Positions 38,527 to 47,793 of a stretch of DNA of 64,000 nucleotides are shown piece by piece. Numbering within the stretch: position 1 is the stretch's first letter; every line of letters begins with the position of its first letter. The notes beneath the pieces were generated by a model. The model saw nothing but the letters and a program-made list of their open reading frames with translations. It was not told the origin of the DNA and ran no database searches. The position numbers were made by a program, and so were the translations under genes. The stretch lies in the NCBI RefSeq assembly GCF_014851865.1, contig NZ_JACVAM010000004.1, forward strand, positions 186,001-250,000, read 5' to 3'. This DNA is from Pseudomonas sp. PDM16. Its GTDB lineage: Bacteria > Pseudomonadota > Gammaproteobacteria > Pseudomonadales > Pseudomonadaceae.

Positions 38527-39390
38527 TCAGCGTTGAGCCACCAGCTCCTCCAGATGAGCGATGATGTCGTCGGGCTTGGCAACCAATACGTCGCTTTCCA
38601 GAGAGTCGAGCACCACTTCGGCGGTGTTGCCGATCAAGGCTCCGGATAGGCCGGTACGAGCCACGGTGCCGATGATGGTGACGACTGCATCGAGTTTGCG
38701 AGCAGTGTGCGGAATCAGCACATCGGCAGGGCCTTCCTCAACGTGCAGGCGCTCGTTGCTGATATCGTATTCAGCCTGGAACGCTTTGCATTGCTCGCGA
38801 TACCTGGCTTCGATGGTTTCCTTGAGTTGGAAGGTCGGGTCGGCCGCCGAAAGCATGGGGGAGGGGTGAGCCGTAATCACGTGCAATGTACCGTTGGCCA
38901 GGCGCGCGATGTCGTAGCCATTGCTGATGAGTCCGGAGTGCAAGGTGCGGTGCTCCGCATCACCGTTACCAACGTCCACGGCGGCGAGAATGATGCCACC
39001 GGTCCAAGGACGATCAGTCTTGACCATCAGGACCGGGCTCGGGCAATAGCGCAGCAGCTTCCAGTCTTCGGGAGTGAGCAATGCCTTCTTCAGCGGGTTG
39101 TCGGGAACGTGCTGCTTGATGACCAGGCCGCAGCCTTCCACCTGCTGCGCTGCGATGATGGTCTGGTAGACCCCGTCATGCCAGGCCTGCTGGGTGGTGA
39201 CGTTGAAACCTTCCTGTTGCAACGCCGCCTGATGTTCTGCGAGATAAGCGCCATGGTCACCCTTCTTGTCGCAAACCAGCAGATGCAGGTGCGACTGGGT
39301 CACCCCTGCGATCAACTTGGCGCGCCTGAGTGCAAGGTTCTCAGGGTGTTGAGGATTCATCACCACCAGAATGCTGCGTATGGCTTGCAT
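38527..39390 (-). CDS. Tandem-domain universal stress protein (UspE-like)
   Basis: A 287-aa protein with two Usp domains (residues ~3-140 and ~150-283). The second has a clear nucleotide-binding pattern near the C-terminus, VTIIGTVARTGLSGALIGNTAE, matching the G-x2-G-x9-G-[ST] signature; the first lacks it, as usual for tandem UspE types. In P. aeruginosa several such proteins support anaerobic survival under ANR control (recalled), and a weak ANR-like box lies upstream. The start MQAIRSILVVMNPQHPENLA matches the family N-terminus. Confidence 0.9.
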   Translation of the reverse strand: MQAIRSILVVMNPQHPENLALRRAKLIAGVTQSHLHLLVCDKKGDHGAYLAEHQAALQQEGFNVTTQQAWHDGVYQTIIAAQQVEGCGLVIKQHVPDNPLKKALLTPEDWKLLRYCPSPVLMVKTDRPWTGGIILAAVDVGNGDAEHRTLHSGLISNGYDIARLANGTLHVITAHPSPMLSAADPTFQLKETIEARYREQCKAFQAEYDISNERLHVEEGPADVLIPHTARKLDAVVTIIGTVARTGLSGALIGNTAEVVLDSLESDVLVAKPDDIIAHLEELVAQR

Positions 39391-39454
39391 GAGCGTTTCC
39401 CTGTGCGAAGTACTTGTATGTGACTCACTATAGAGACGGCAGGCGGCAGTGGTT

Positions 39455-39468
39455 TTGACCTGCATCAC
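39455..39468. promoter_or_regulatory. Weak ANR/FNR-like box upstream of usp gene
   Basis: TTGACCTGCATCAC differs at two places from TTGAT-N4-ATCAA. It sits 65 bases upstream of the universal stress protein start, in the divergent gap with miaE. Oxygen-responsive control is known for related genes, but the match is imperfect. Confidence 0.35.
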
Positions 39469-39563
39469 GGGCTGGCTGGCCCCGCGCGCCTTCATCCGTA
39501 TAATGGCCCGCCCTTGATGCCTGTGCCAACACCGGTCAACGCCGATATCCCTGGATCACTCTC

Positions 39564-40169
39564 GTGAATCTCCCTGAAATACATGACTTTCTCGCCTGTC
39601 CCACCCCGGCTGCCTGGGTACAGGCGGCACTGGTCGATCAGGAAACCCTGCTGATCGATCACAAGAACAACGAGTTCAAGGCTGCGTCCACAGCCATGGC
39701 GCTGATGGCCAAATACAGTCAGGAGCTGGATCTGGTCAACTTCATGTCGCGCCTTGCCCGCGAGGAGCTGGTACATCACGAGCAGGTGCTGCGCATCATG
39801 AAGAAGCGCCGCATCGATTTACGCCCGGTATCGGCCGCGCGTTATGCCTCAGGCCTGCGTAAGCTGGTGCGCAATCATGAGCCGCAGAAACTGGTGGATA
39901 CCCTGGTGGTGGGTGCCTTCATTGAGGCACGTAGCTGCGAACGCTTCGAGGCGTTGGTACCGCACCTCGACGAAGAGCTAGGCAAGTTCTACGGTGGTCT
40001 GCTGAAGTCCGAGGCTCGGCACTTTCAGGGTTACCTCAAGCTGGCTTACCAGTATGGTGAGGAGTCTGATGTTGATCAGGTGGTCGAGCGAGTTCGCGAG
40101 GCGGAGCGCGAGCTGATCGAGTCGCCGGACGACGAGTTTCGCTTCCATAGCGGCGTACCGCAGGCCTGA
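39564..40169 (+). CDS. miaE: tRNA-(ms2io6A)-hydroxylase
   Basis: MiaE (201 aa) hydroxylates the ms2i6A37 modification of tRNAs to ms2io6A using a non-heme di-iron centre. Carboxylate/histidine iron ligands typical of the ferritin-like fold appear in the helices REELVHHEQVL and EARSCERFEALV, and in LLKSEARHFQGYL. The start is GTG (VNLPEIHDFLACPTP), with no ATG at a suitable place. It is monocistronic, with a terminator directly after. It is divergent from the stress-protein gene. Confidence 0.95.
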   Translation: MNLPEIHDFLACPTPAAWVQAALVDQETLLIDHKNNEFKAASTAMALMAKYSQELDLVNFMSRLAREELVHHEQVLRIMKKRRIDLRPVSAARYASGLRKLVRNHEPQKLVDTLVVGAFIEARSCERFEALVPHLDEELGKFYGGLLKSEARHFQGYLKLAYQYGEESDVDQVVERVREAERELIESPDDEFRFHSGVPQA

Positions 40170-40190
40170 TCGTTTCTTGCAGGCATAAGA

Positions 40191-40216
40191 AAGCCGGACA
40201 CAAGGTCCGGCTTTTT
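40191..40216 (+). terminator. Terminator of miaE
   Basis: Stem AAGCCGGAC / GTCCGGCTT (40191-40213) with a 5-base loop followed by TTTTT. It begins 22 bases after the miaE stop and lies between miaE and the convergent bfd gene. Confidence 0.92.
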
Positions 40217-40230
40217 CGTATTCAGGGGTA

Positions 40231-40449
40231 TCAGGCGGCGACGAAGCTGGCACTGCAGGCGAGGGCTGCCTGGCTGCTCTGCACGTCACTCAGGGTCTCA
40301 CGTACCACTTGCTTGGCCAGGCAGGCGCACTTGCCGCACTGGGTGCCCACGCCGAGGCTCTCGCGCACCTCACGATAGCTGCAGCAGCCCTCGTAGATAG
40401 CTTCGCGAATTTGACCGTCAGTAACACCCTGGCAGAGGCAAACGTACAT
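40231..40449 (-). CDS. bfd: Bacterioferritin-associated ferredoxin
   Basis: Bfd (72 aa) is a small [2Fe-2S] protein that reduces ferric iron stored in bacterioferritin so that it can be released. The four cluster cysteines are Cys4, Cys6, Cys38 and Cys41 (CLC and CGKC), exactly the BFD-like pattern. The start MYVCLCQGVTD is the family N-terminus; the longer open frame upstream is not used. A Fur-box-like sequence lies just upstream, consistent with induction in low iron. No bacterioferritin gene is in the window. Confidence 0.95.
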   Translation of the reverse strand: MYVCLCQGVTDGQIREAIYEGCCSYREVRESLGVGTQCGKCACLAKQVVRETLSDVQSSQAALACSASFVAA

Positions 40450-40491
40450 GGGCAGGCTCGAAGTGGTGTGGAGTAGCTCTTGGGATCGGAT

Positions 40492-40516
40492 ACTAATGTT
40501 AATGAGAATGCTTGTC
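40492..40516. promoter_or_regulatory. Fur box upstream of bfd
   Basis: The stretch around TAATGTTAATGAGAATGCT (within 40492-40516) fits overlapping GATAAT-type repeats of a Fur box (several NAT repeats in direct and inverted form). It lies about 45-65 bases upstream of the bfd start, over the expected promoter. bfd is a well-known Fur target in Pseudomonas. Confidence 0.7.
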
Positions 40517-40562
40517 AAAGCTTGACCGCAGTTCTTCCCGCATGTTTGATTTTCGCATTGCA

Positions 40563-40588
40563 ATAAAAAACCCGGCCGGGGCCGGGTT
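40563..40588 (-). terminator. Terminator of rnt
   Basis: Stem AACCCGGC / GCCGGGTT (40569-40588) with loop CGGG, followed on the minus strand by TTTTTT. It lies 18 bases after the rnt stop. Confidence 0.9.
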
Positions 40589-40605
40589 CTTGGTCTGTGA
40601 GGCGC

Positions 40606-41280
40606 TTACTGGTCGAAATCGTCCCAACCGCCCATTTCCTTCCAGCGGTTGACGATGCCGCAGAACAGCTCGGCGGTCTTCTCGGTGTCGTAGCGCGCGG
40701 AGTGCGCTTCCTTGCCGTCGAAGTCGATGCCGGCGGCCTGGCAGGCCTTGGCCAGTACGGTCTGTCCATAGGCGAGGCCGGCCAGGGTGGCGGTATCGAA
40801 GCTGGAGAAGGGGTGGAACGGGTTGCGCTTGAGGTCGCAGCGAGCCACGGCAGCATTCAGGAAGCCGAGATCGAAGCTGCTGTTGTGGCCGACCAGAATG
40901 GCGCGTTTGCAGCCATTGGCCTTGATCGACTTGCGCAAGCCCTTGAATATTTCGGTCAGCGCGTGCTCCTCGCTCACCGCCATGCGCAGCGGGTGATCGA
41001 GCTTGATGCCGGTGAACTCCAGCGCCGCCGCCTCGATGTTGGCGCCCTCGAAGGGTTCGACGCGGAAGAAGTGGGTGTGATCCGGGTAGAGGAAGCCGCC
41101 CTCATCCATAGCGATGGTAGTCGCGGCGATCTCCAGCAATGCGTCGGTGGCGGAGTTGAAGCCGCCGGTCTCCACGTCCACCACCACCGGCAGGTAGCCG
41201 CGGAAGCGCGCGGCCATCGGGTGGCGCGGGCCGGAAGGCAGGCTGCCGTCGAGTTCGTCGTCGAAGTTATCTTCGCTCAC
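40606..41280 (-). CDS. rnt: Ribonuclease T
   Basis: RNase T (224 aa) is a DEDD 3'-5' exonuclease that trims tRNA ends and other small RNAs. The first exonuclease motif VVVDVETGG has Asp35 and Glu37, a second Asp lies in [12 protein letters not shown], and the [10 protein letters not shown] motif supplies the last His and Asp. The start is GTG ([10 protein letters not shown]), overlapping the pyrC stop codon (GTGA); this is where homologues begin. It is coupled to pyrC, as in PAO1. Confidence 0.97.
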   Translation of the reverse strand: MSEDNFDDELDGSLPSGPRHPMAARFRGYLPVVVDVETGGFNSATDALLEIAATTIAMDEGGFLYPDHTHFFRVEPFEGANIEAAALEFTGIKLDHPLRMAVSEEHALTEIFKGLRKSIKANGCKRAILVGHNSSFDLGFLNAAVARCDLKRNPFHPFSSFDTATLAGLAYGQTVLAKACQAAGIDFDGKEAHSARYDTEKTAELFCGIVNRWKEMGGWDDFDQ

Positions 41281-42323
41281 GCTTGATCCTCCAGCAGGCG
41301 CCATTGCAGTTTCTCGCCAGCGCGTAGCGGAATCACCAGGCTCTCGCCCAGCGGCAGTTCGCTCGGGCCGGTCCATTCCTCGCGCACCAGGGTGATGTGG
41401 TCGGTGTTGCGCGGCAGGCCGTAGAAGTCCGGGCCGTGCTGGCTGGCGAAGCCCTCCAGCTTGTCCAGCGCTTTACGCTGCTCGAAGGCCTCGGCATACA
41501 GCTCGATGGCGGCGTGCGCGGTGTAGCAGCCGGCGCAGCCGCAGGCGGCTTCCTTGGCGTGCTTGGCGTGCGGCGCCGAGTCGGTGCCGAGGAAGAACTT
41601 CGGGCTGCCGCTGGTGGCTGCATCCAGCAGGGCTTCCTGGTGGGTGTTGCGCTTGAGGATCGGCAGGCAATAGAAGTGCGGGCGAATGCCGCCAACCAGC
41701 ATGTGGTTGCGGTTGTATAGCAGGTGATGAGCGGTGATGGTGGCGCCGACGTTGGCCGGGGCGGCCTTAACGAAGGCGGCGGCATCGCCGGTGGTGATGT
41801 GCTCGAACACCACCTTCAGGGTCGGGAAGCGCTCGACCACACGGGTCAGGTGCTCATCGATAAAGCGCTTCTCGCGGTCGAACACGTCAACTTCCGCGCG
41901 GGTCACTTCGCCGTGTACCAGCAGTGGCAGGCCGACTTCTGCCATCGCTTCGAGCACGTGGAAGATGTTGTCGATGCTGGTCACGCCGGAATCGGAGTTG
42001 GTAGTGGCGCCGGCCGGGTACAGCTTGGCGGCATGCACGAAGCCGCTGGCCTTGGCGGCGCGCACGTCTTCGGTGCTGGTCTTGTCGGTGAGGTAGAGCA
42101 CCATCAGCGGCTCGAAACGGCTGCCGGCCGGGCGGGCAGCCAGGATGCGCTGACGATAGGCGTCGGCCTCGTCGGCGTTGCGCACCGGCGGTACCAGGTT
42201 GGGCATGATGATGGCGCGAGCGAAGGTCCGCGCGACATCGCGGACGGTATGCTGCAGGACGGCACCATCGCGCAGATGGATGTGCCAGTCGTCTGGGCGC
42301 AGCAGGGTAATGCGGTCGGACAT
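41277..42323 (-). CDS. pyrC: Dihydroorotase
   Basis: PyrC (348 aa) closes carbamoyl-aspartate to dihydroorotate in pyrimidine synthesis. It is the class II (E. coli-like) type. Zinc ligands are visible: His14 and His16 in WHIHLRDG, carbamylated Lys100 in [13 protein letters not shown], His in LVHGEV and FEHITT, and Asp in FLGTDSAPH. Length is typical. It forms a two-gene operon with rnt. The start [13 protein letters not shown] is the family N-terminus. Confidence 0.98.
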   Translation of the reverse strand: MSDRITLLRPDDWHIHLRDGAVLQHTVRDVARTFARAIIMPNLVPPVRNADEADAYRQRILAARPAGSRFEPLMVLYLTDKTSTEDVRAAKASGFVHAAKLYPAGATTNSDSGVTSIDNIFHVLEAMAEVGLPLLVHGEVTRAEVDVFDREKRFIDEHLTRVVERFPTLKVVFEHITTGDAAAFVKAAPANVGATITAHHLLYNRNHMLVGGIRPHFYCLPILKRNTHQEALLDAATSGSPKFFLGTDSAPHAKHAKEAACGCAGCYTAHAAIELYAEAFEQRKALDKLEGFASQHGPDFYGLPRNTDHITLVREEWTGPSELPLGESLVIPLRAGEKLQWRLLEDQA

Positions 42324-42515
42324 GGGGATTCCCGGCAGGTAAAACGTGCGGAAATGCTACCAGCTTTGCCTGCATCCCGCGCCTGCTCTGGTGCCATTTG
42401 ATGCGGCAGCGTGATTATCGGTGAAAAGACGGTGAACCCTACGGACGGTCTATCAAGTTTCCCCGGCGACCGCCGATATGGGCTATGAAAGCCGTATCTC
42501 CCCACGGAGCCGATC

Positions 42516-43475
42516 TTGCGCCAGCCCAGCCTTCTCCTGCTCAGCCTGCTTGCCTGCGTGCCCTGGTGCATGCCGGCTGTGGCCATCACGTTCCAGACGC
42601 GCATGGAGAAGGTGGAGTGGAAGGTAGAAGGTGATCAGTTCGAGTGTCGCCTGAGTCAGCCCATCGCCGATTTTGGTAGTGGTGAATTCGTGCGTCGTGC
42701 TGGAGAACAGGCGACATTCCGTCTCAAGGTCCGTGAGCGCTGGATGGGAGCCGGCTCCGCGACCCTGCTGGCGGCTGCCGCACCCTGGCAGCCCGGACGC
42801 GGTGACATCAACCTTGGCGCGCTGGCTGTCGGCAATGGTCAGGTGCCGTTCAACAGCAATCAGGAACAGGCTGGGCGCTTGCTCACCGGGCTGATGGAAG
42901 GTCGCAGCCCGCTGGTACGTCATCGCACCTTGCAGGGCGGTGATAACCTGGAGGTGCGCCTGTTGCCTGTCAAATTCAACCAGGCCTACAACGACTACCT
43001 CAAGTGCACTGTCGGCCTCCTGCCGGTCAACTTCGATCAGATCCGCCAGACCCAGCTGGGCTTCCCCGGTGGCGGAGCGGCACTGGAGCCACTGGCCCAG
43101 GCCAAGATCGACATCATCCTCGACTTCATCAAGGCAGACCCTACCGTCAACCGCTTCCAGCTGGATGGTCACTCCGACAACTCCGGCAATCGCCTGACCA
43201 ATCGCGACACTTCGCGCCGGCGAGCGATGGCTGTGGAGGAGTACCTGAAGGCCCACGGCATTCCACCCGAACAGATCATCGTGCGCTTTCATGGCGAGCG
43301 TTACCCGCTGGTGAAGAACAACAGCGAGGCCAACCGGGCGACGAATCGCCGGGTGACCATGACACTATCCCGCGAGCCGGTGATCGAGGCGCCAGCCGAA
43401 CCTGCCCCGAGCAGTCCCCCGGCCAGCACGCCCCCCGCGAGCGAGTCTCCTGCCGCTCCGGCGGCCAATTCCTGA
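42516..43475 (+). CDS. motY: Flagellar stator-associated protein MotY
   Basis: MotY (319 aa) forms part of the T-ring around the flagellar basal body and helps hold MotAB/MotCD stators. It has a signal peptide (residues 1-23), an N-terminal MotY domain (~24-170) and a C-terminal OmpA-like peptidoglycan-binding domain (~180-290) with QLDGHSDNSGNRLTNRDTSR. The tail is a Pro/Ala/Ser-rich low-complexity segment. The start is TTG, with GGAG six bases before; no in-frame ATG fits. The rnt-pyrC-motY-argG order matches PAO1 (PA3528-PA3525, recalled), where the gene is required for swarming. Confidence 0.93.
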   Translation: MRQPSLLLLSLLACVPWCMPAVAITFQTRMEKVEWKVEGDQFECRLSQPIADFGSGEFVRRAGEQATFRLKVRERWMGAGSATLLAAAAPWQPGRGDINLGALAVGNGQVPFNSNQEQAGRLLTGLMEGRSPLVRHRTLQGGDNLEVRLLPVKFNQAYNDYLKCTVGLLPVNFDQIRQTQLGFPGGGAALEPLAQAKIDIILDFIKADPTVNRFQLDGHSDNSGNRLTNRDTSRRRAMAVEEYLKAHGIPPEQIIVRFHGERYPLVKNNSEANRATNRRVTMTLSREPVIEAPAEPAPSSPPASTPPASESPAAPAANS

Positions 43476-43592
43476 CGCCGTACACAAAATAAATCTGTCG
43501 CTTTGTCGCTAGTGTCTGTCGCGCCCCTGTAAATCATTCCGCACGGTCGGTAGAATCCTCGGTTTTCCGTACAACCCGTGGAGTTGATTGGC

Positions 43593-44810
43593 ATGGCGGA
43601 CGTTAAGAAGGTAGTTCTGGCCTATTCCGGTGGCCTGGACACCTCGGTGATCCTCAAGTGGCTGCAAGATACTTATAACTGCGAAGTGGTGACCTTCACC
43701 GCCGACCTCGGCCAGGGCGAAGAGGTCGAGCCGGCCCGCGCCAAGGCGCAGGCCATGGGCGTCAAGGAAATCTACATCGATGATCTGCGCGAAGAGTTTG
43801 TCCGCGACTTCGTCTATCCGATGTTCCGCGCCAACACCATCTACGAAGGCGAGTACCTGCTGGGTACTTCCATCGCCCGTCCGCTGATCGCCAAGCGCCT
43901 GATCGAGATCGCCAACGAGACCGGCGCCGACGCCATATCCCACGGCGCCACCGGCAAGGGTAACGATCAGGTACGTTTCGAACTGGGTGCCTACGCGCTG
44001 AAGCCGGGCGTGAAAGTGATCGCCCCGTGGCGTGAGTGGGACCTGCTGTCCCGCGAGAAACTGATGGACTACGCCGAGAGGCATGGCATCCCGATCGAGC
44101 GCCACGGCAAGAAGAAATCTCCGTACTCCATGGACGCCAACCTGCTGCACATCTCCTATGAGGGCGGTGTGCTGGAAGACACCTGGACCGAGCATGAAGA
44201 AGACATGTGGAAGTGGAGCGTCTCGCCGGAAGCCGCACCTGACACTCCGACGTACATCGAGCTGACCTACCGCAAGGGTGACATCGTCGCCATCGACGGC
44301 AAGGACATGAGCCCGGCCCAGGTACTGGCCGAGCTGAACCGCATCGGCGGCGCCAACGGCATCGGCCGTCTCGACATTGTCGAGAACCGCTACGTCGGCA
44401 TGAAGTCCCGCGGCTGCTACGAGACCCCCGGAGGCACCATCATGCTACGCGGACACCGTGCCATCGAGTCGATCACCCTGGACCGCGAAGTGGCCCACCT
44501 GAAAGACGAGCTGATGCCCAAGTACGCCAGCCTGATCTACACCGGTTACTGGTGGAGCCCGGAGCGTCTGATGCTGCAGCAGATGATCGACGCCTCGCAG
44601 ACCAACGTGAACGGTGTGGTGCGCCTGAAGCTGTACAAGGGCAACGTCATCGTGGTTGGCCGCAAGTCCGACGACTCGCTGTTCGACGCCAACATCGCGA
44701 CCTTCGAGGAAGATGGCGGCGCTTACAACCAGGCGGATGCTGCGGGCTTCATTAAGCTCAACGCCCTGCGCATGCGCATCGCCGCCGGCAAGGGCCGCAA
44801 GCTGTTCTGA
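43593..44810 (+). CDS. argG: Argininosuccinate synthase
   Basis: ArgG (405 aa) joins citrulline and aspartate with ATP in arginine synthesis. The ATP pyrophosphatase loop YSGGLDTS is at residues 11-18. The citrulline/aspartate sites are visible in [11 protein letters not shown] and [17 protein letters not shown]. The start [14 protein letters not shown] is family-typical, with GGAG nine bases upstream; an in-frame GTG five codons before is not needed. A strong terminator follows. Confidence 0.98.
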   Translation: MADVKKVVLAYSGGLDTSVILKWLQDTYNCEVVTFTADLGQGEEVEPARAKAQAMGVKEIYIDDLREEFVRDFVYPMFRANTIYEGEYLLGTSIARPLIAKRLIEIANETGADAISHGATGKGNDQVRFELGAYALKPGVKVIAPWREWDLLSREKLMDYAERHGIPIERHGKKKSPYSMDANLLHISYEGGVLEDTWTEHEEDMWKWSVSPEAAPDTPTYIELTYRKGDIVAIDGKDMSPAQVLAELNRIGGANGIGRLDIVENRYVGMKSRGCYETPGGTIMLRGHRAIESITLDREVAHLKDELMPKYASLIYTGYWWSPERLMLQQMIDASQTNVNGVVRLKLYKGNVIVVGRKSDDSLFDANIATFEEDGGAYNQADAAGFIKLNALRMRIAAGKGRKLF

Positions 44811-44831
44811 TAAGCTAGCGCCGAGCCAGAC

Positions 44832-44862
44832 GAACCCCGGCCACAAGCCGGGGTTCTGTTTT
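44832..44862 (+). terminator. Terminator of argG
   Basis: Stem GAACCCCGGC / GCCGGGGTTC (44832-44856) with loop CACAA, followed by TGTTTTT. It begins 22 bases after the argG stop. Confidence 0.92.
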
Positions 44863-44899
44863 TATAAGCCCGCAAAAGGGCACCGATGAGGAAAACCCG

Positions 44900-45292
44900 A
44901 TGAGACTGCTGCATACCATGCTGCGCGTCGGCGACATGGATCGCTCCATCGCCTTCTATACCGAAGTGCTGGGCATGACCCTGCTGCGTCGCAAGGACTA
45001 CCCTGACGGCCAGTTCACTTTGGCCTTCGTCGGCTACGGCAATGAGGCTGAGAACAGCGTAATCGAGCTGACCTACAACTGGGGTGTTGACCAGTACGAG
45101 CTGGGGACTGCTTACGGTCACATCGCCCTGGAAGTGGAAGACGTCTACAAGGCTTGTGAGGACATCCGTTCCCGAGGCGGCAAGATCACCCGCGAGCCGG
45201 GCCCGATGAAGCATGGCAGCAGCATCCTGGCATTTATCGAGGACCCGGACGGCTACAAGGTCGAATTGCTATCGCCGTCGCGCAAGGATTAA
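44900..45292 (+). CDS. gloA: Lactoylglutathione lyase (glyoxalase I)
   Basis: GloA (130 aa) converts the methylglyoxal-glutathione hemithioacetal to S-lactoylglutathione. Metal ligands correspond to His5, Glu56, His74 and Glu122, and the short length without extra loops marks the nickel/cobalt-type enzyme rather than the longer zinc type. The second enzyme of the pathway, gloB, is 12 kb away in the window. It follows argG after a terminator and ends in a bidirectional hairpin before fabI. Confidence 0.97.
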   Translation: MRLLHTMLRVGDMDRSIAFYTEVLGMTLLRRKDYPDGQFTLAFVGYGNEAENSVIELTYNWGVDQYELGTAYGHIALEVEDVYKACEDIRSRGGKITREPGPMKHGSSILAFIEDPDGYKVELLSPSRKD

Positions 45293-45305
45293 AGGTCTCG
45301 CCAAC

Positions 45306-45332
45306 AAAAAAGGCTCCATGGGAGCCTTTTTT
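45306..45332. terminator. Bidirectional terminator between gloA and fabI
   Basis: AAAAAAGGCTCC / GGAGCCTTTTTT (45306-45332) with loop ATG. The A/T arms provide a T run on both strands, so it can end both the gloA (+) and the fabI (-) transcripts. Confidence 0.93.
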
Positions 45333-45363
45333 GTGCCTGGAAGGCGGTGACTGGCGCCGCCTG

Positions 45364-46158
45364 TCAGTCTTCGATGGCGCCCATGGCGGTGGTGTTGAAG
45401 CCGCCGTCGACGTAGAGGATCTCGCCACTGATGCCCGAGGCCAGGTCGGAGCAGAGGAAGGCGCCGGCATTGCCGACTTCCTCGATGGTCACGTTGCGGC
45501 GCAGCGGGGTCTGCTTCTCGTTGGCAGCGAGCATCTTGCGGAAGCTCTTGATGCCGCTGGCGGCCAGGGTGCGGATCGGGCCGGCGGAGATAGCGTTGAC
45601 GCGGATGCCTTCTGGGCCGAGGCTGCCGGCCAGGTAGCGTACGCCGGCCTCCAGGCTGGCCTTGGCCATGCCCATCACGTTGTAGTTGGGCATGGTGCGC
45701 TCAGCGCCCAGGTAGGAAAGGGTGAGGATACTGCCATTTCGGCCCTGCATCAGCTCGCGACCAGCCTTGGCCAGGGCCACTAGGCTGTAGGCGCTGATGT
45801 CATGAGCGATCTTGAAGCCGTCACGGGTGGTGACGGCGGTGAAGTCGCCATCCAGCTGGTCGCCCGGGGCGAAGCCGACGGAGTGGACGATGCAGTCCAG
45901 GCCGTCCCACTTCTTGCTCAGCTCCTCGAAGACCTTGGCGATCTCGTCGTCATTGGCCACGTCGCAGGGGAAGCACAGCTCGGGGTTGGAGCCCCAGCCA
46001 GCGGCGAATTCTTCGACGCGGCCCTTGAGCTTGTCGTTCTGGTAGGTGAAGGCGAGCTCGGCGCCCTCGCGGTGCATGGCGGCGGCGATGCCCGAGGCGA
46101 TCGACAGTTTGCTGGCCACGCCAACGATCAGTACGCGCTTACCGGCGAGAAAACCCAT
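45364..46158 (-). CDS. fabI: Enoyl-ACP reductase (FabI)
   Basis: FabI (264 aa) performs the last step of each fatty-acid elongation cycle, using NADH, and is the target of triclosan. The atypical SDR signature Tyr-x6-Tyr-...-Lys is visible with Tyr149 (SYLGAER), Tyr159 and Lys166 (YNVMGMAK). The start [13 protein letters not shown] is chosen, with GAGG ten bases upstream; the ATG three codons earlier is only one base from that sequence. It lies 20 bases downstream of nppD with no terminator between, so it may be co-transcribed with the importer, as in PAO1. Confidence 0.97.
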   Translation of the reverse strand: MGFLAGKRVLIVGVASKLSIASGIAAAMHREGAELAFTYQNDKLKGRVEEFAAGWGSNPELCFPCDVANDDEIAKVFEELSKKWDGLDCIVHSVGFAPGDQLDGDFTAVTTRDGFKIAHDISAYSLVALAKAGRELMQGRNGSILTLSYLGAERTMPNYNVMGMAKASLEAGVRYLAGSLGPEGIRVNAISAGPIRTLAASGIKSFRKMLAANEKQTPLRRNVTIEEVGNAGAFLCSDLASGISGEILYVDGGFNTTAMGAIED

Positions 46159-46178
46159 GTGCGTCATTCCTCTTTCAG

Positions 46179-47792
46179 TTAGTCGGCGGTTGCTGGGACC
46201 ATGAATGCGGCCTCCAGCAACTGCTGGGTATAGGGGTGCTGTGGCGCGGCGAACACCGTCTCGGCCGGCCCCTGTTCAACCACCTTGCCCTGTTTCACCA
46301 CCATCAGCTGGTGGCTCAGGGCCCTGACCACCGCCAGATCATGGCTGATGAACAGGTACGTCAGGTTGTACTTGGCCTGCAACGAGCGCAGCAGTTCCAC
46401 CACTTGGCGCTGTACTGTGCGGTCGAGCGCCGAAGTGGGCTCGTCCAGCAGTATCAGCGCCGGTTTCAGCACCAGTGCCCGGGCAATGGCAATCCGCTGC
46501 CGTTGCCCGCCGGAAAACTCATGGGGGTAGCGGAACCGAGTCTCTGGGTCCAGCCCTACCTCCTTGAGAGCGTCGATGACGGCCTGTTCCTGCTCCTCTT
46601 CGCTGCCCATGCCATGGATGCGCAGGCCCTCGCCGACGATCTGGCTCACGCACATGCGTGGGCTGAGACTGCCGAAGGGGTCCTGGAAGACCACCTGCAT
46701 CTGCCGCCGCAGAGGCCTTACGGCCTGTTGCGATAACCCGTCCAGCGCCTGGCCCTGGAAACGGATGGCGCCCTGGCTGCTCAGCAGCCGCAGGATCGCC
46801 ATGCCGAGGGTGGATTTGCCGGAACCGCTCTCGCCCACGATGCCCAGGGTCTGGCCCTGCAGCAGGCTGAAGTCGATACCATCCACCGCCTTCACATGGT
46901 CCACCGTACGCCGCAGCAACCCTTTCTTGATCGGGAACCACACGCGCAGGTCGTCCACTTCCAGTAGCGGCGCGCCGGCGGGGTTGTCCGCAGGCATGCC
47001 GCTGGGCTCGGCGCCGAGCAGTTCCTGGGTATAGGGATGCTGCGGAGCGCGGAACAATTCGTCACACGACGCCTGTTCGACGATGCAACCGCGCTGCATG
47101 ACACATACGCGGTGGGCGATTCGCCGAACCAGGTTGAGATCGTGGGTGATCAGCAGCAGTGCCATGCCCAGGCGGGCCTGCAATTCCTTGAGCAGATCGA
47201 GGATCTTCAGCTGCACGGTGACGTCCAGCGCGGTGGTCGGCTCGTCGGCGATCAGCAGCTCCGGCTCGTTGGCCAGGGCCATGGCGATCATCACCCGCTG
47301 GCGCTGGCCGCCGGACAGCTCGTGCGGATAGGCCTTGAGCCGCTTGGCCGGCTCGGGAATGCCGACCAGCTCCAGCAGCTCGATGATCCGTGCCTGAGCA
47401 GCATCGCCGGTGAGGCCCTTGTGCCAGGCCAGCACTTCGCCGATCTGCTTGCCGATGGTGTGCAGCGGGTTGAGCGAAGTCATCGGCTCCTGGAACACCA
47501 TGGCGATGCGGTTGCCACGGATGCTGCGCAACTTGTCCGGGGCCAGCTTGAGCAGGTCCTGGCCGCCATACTGAATGCTGCCGGCCGGATGGCGGGCCAG
47601 CGGGTAGGGCAGCAAGCGCAGGATGGAGTGGGCGGTGACCGACTTGCCCGAGCCGCTCTCGCCGACCAGGGCCAGGGTCTCGCCCTTGCGGATGTCGAAA
47701 CTGACGCCTTCGATCACGCGCACGGCCTTGCCGCCGGTGACGAACTCGACGGCCAGGTCGCGTACTTCGATGAGGTTGTTCTGCTCGGTCAT
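46179..47792 (-). CDS. nppD: Peptide ABC importer, dual ATPase (NppD/YejF)
   Basis: A 537-aa fusion of two ABC ATPase domains. Walker A GESGSGKS occurs twice (residues ~43 and ~330), signature motifs LSGGQRQRV and FSGGQRQRI are present, and both halves end in the oligopeptide-type C-terminal extension. It drives uptake of peptides; the P. aeruginosa npp system imports peptidyl-nucleoside antibiotics (recalled), and the related E. coli YejABEF imports microcin C. The start follows the permease stop by one base, confirming the operon. Confidence 0.94.
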   Translation of the reverse strand: MTEQNNLIEVRDLAVEFVTGGKAVRVIEGVSFDIRKGETLALVGESGSGKSVTAHSILRLLPYPLARHPAGSIQYGGQDLLKLAPDKLRSIRGNRIAMVFQEPMTSLNPLHTIGKQIGEVLAWHKGLTGDAAQARIIELLELVGIPEPAKRLKAYPHELSGGQRQRVMIAMALANEPELLIADEPTTALDVTVQLKILDLLKELQARLGMALLLITHDLNLVRRIAHRVCVMQRGCIVEQASCDELFRAPQHPYTQELLGAEPSGMPADNPAGAPLLEVDDLRVWFPIKKGLLRRTVDHVKAVDGIDFSLLQGQTLGIVGESGSGKSTLGMAILRLLSSQGAIRFQGQALDGLSQQAVRPLRRQMQVVFQDPFGSLSPRMCVSQIVGEGLRIHGMGSEEEQEQAVIDALKEVGLDPETRFRYPHEFSGGQRQRIAIARALVLKPALILLDEPTSALDRTVQRQVVELLRSLQAKYNLTYLFISHDLAVVRALSHQLMVVKQGKVVEQGPAETVFAAPQHPYTQQLLEAAFMVPATAD

Positions 47793-47793
47793 C

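Noticed and set aside
46159..46167. ATG three codons upstream as fabI start
   Set aside because: Only one base separates it from the GAGG sequence; the next ATG has proper spacing and the known FabI N-terminus.
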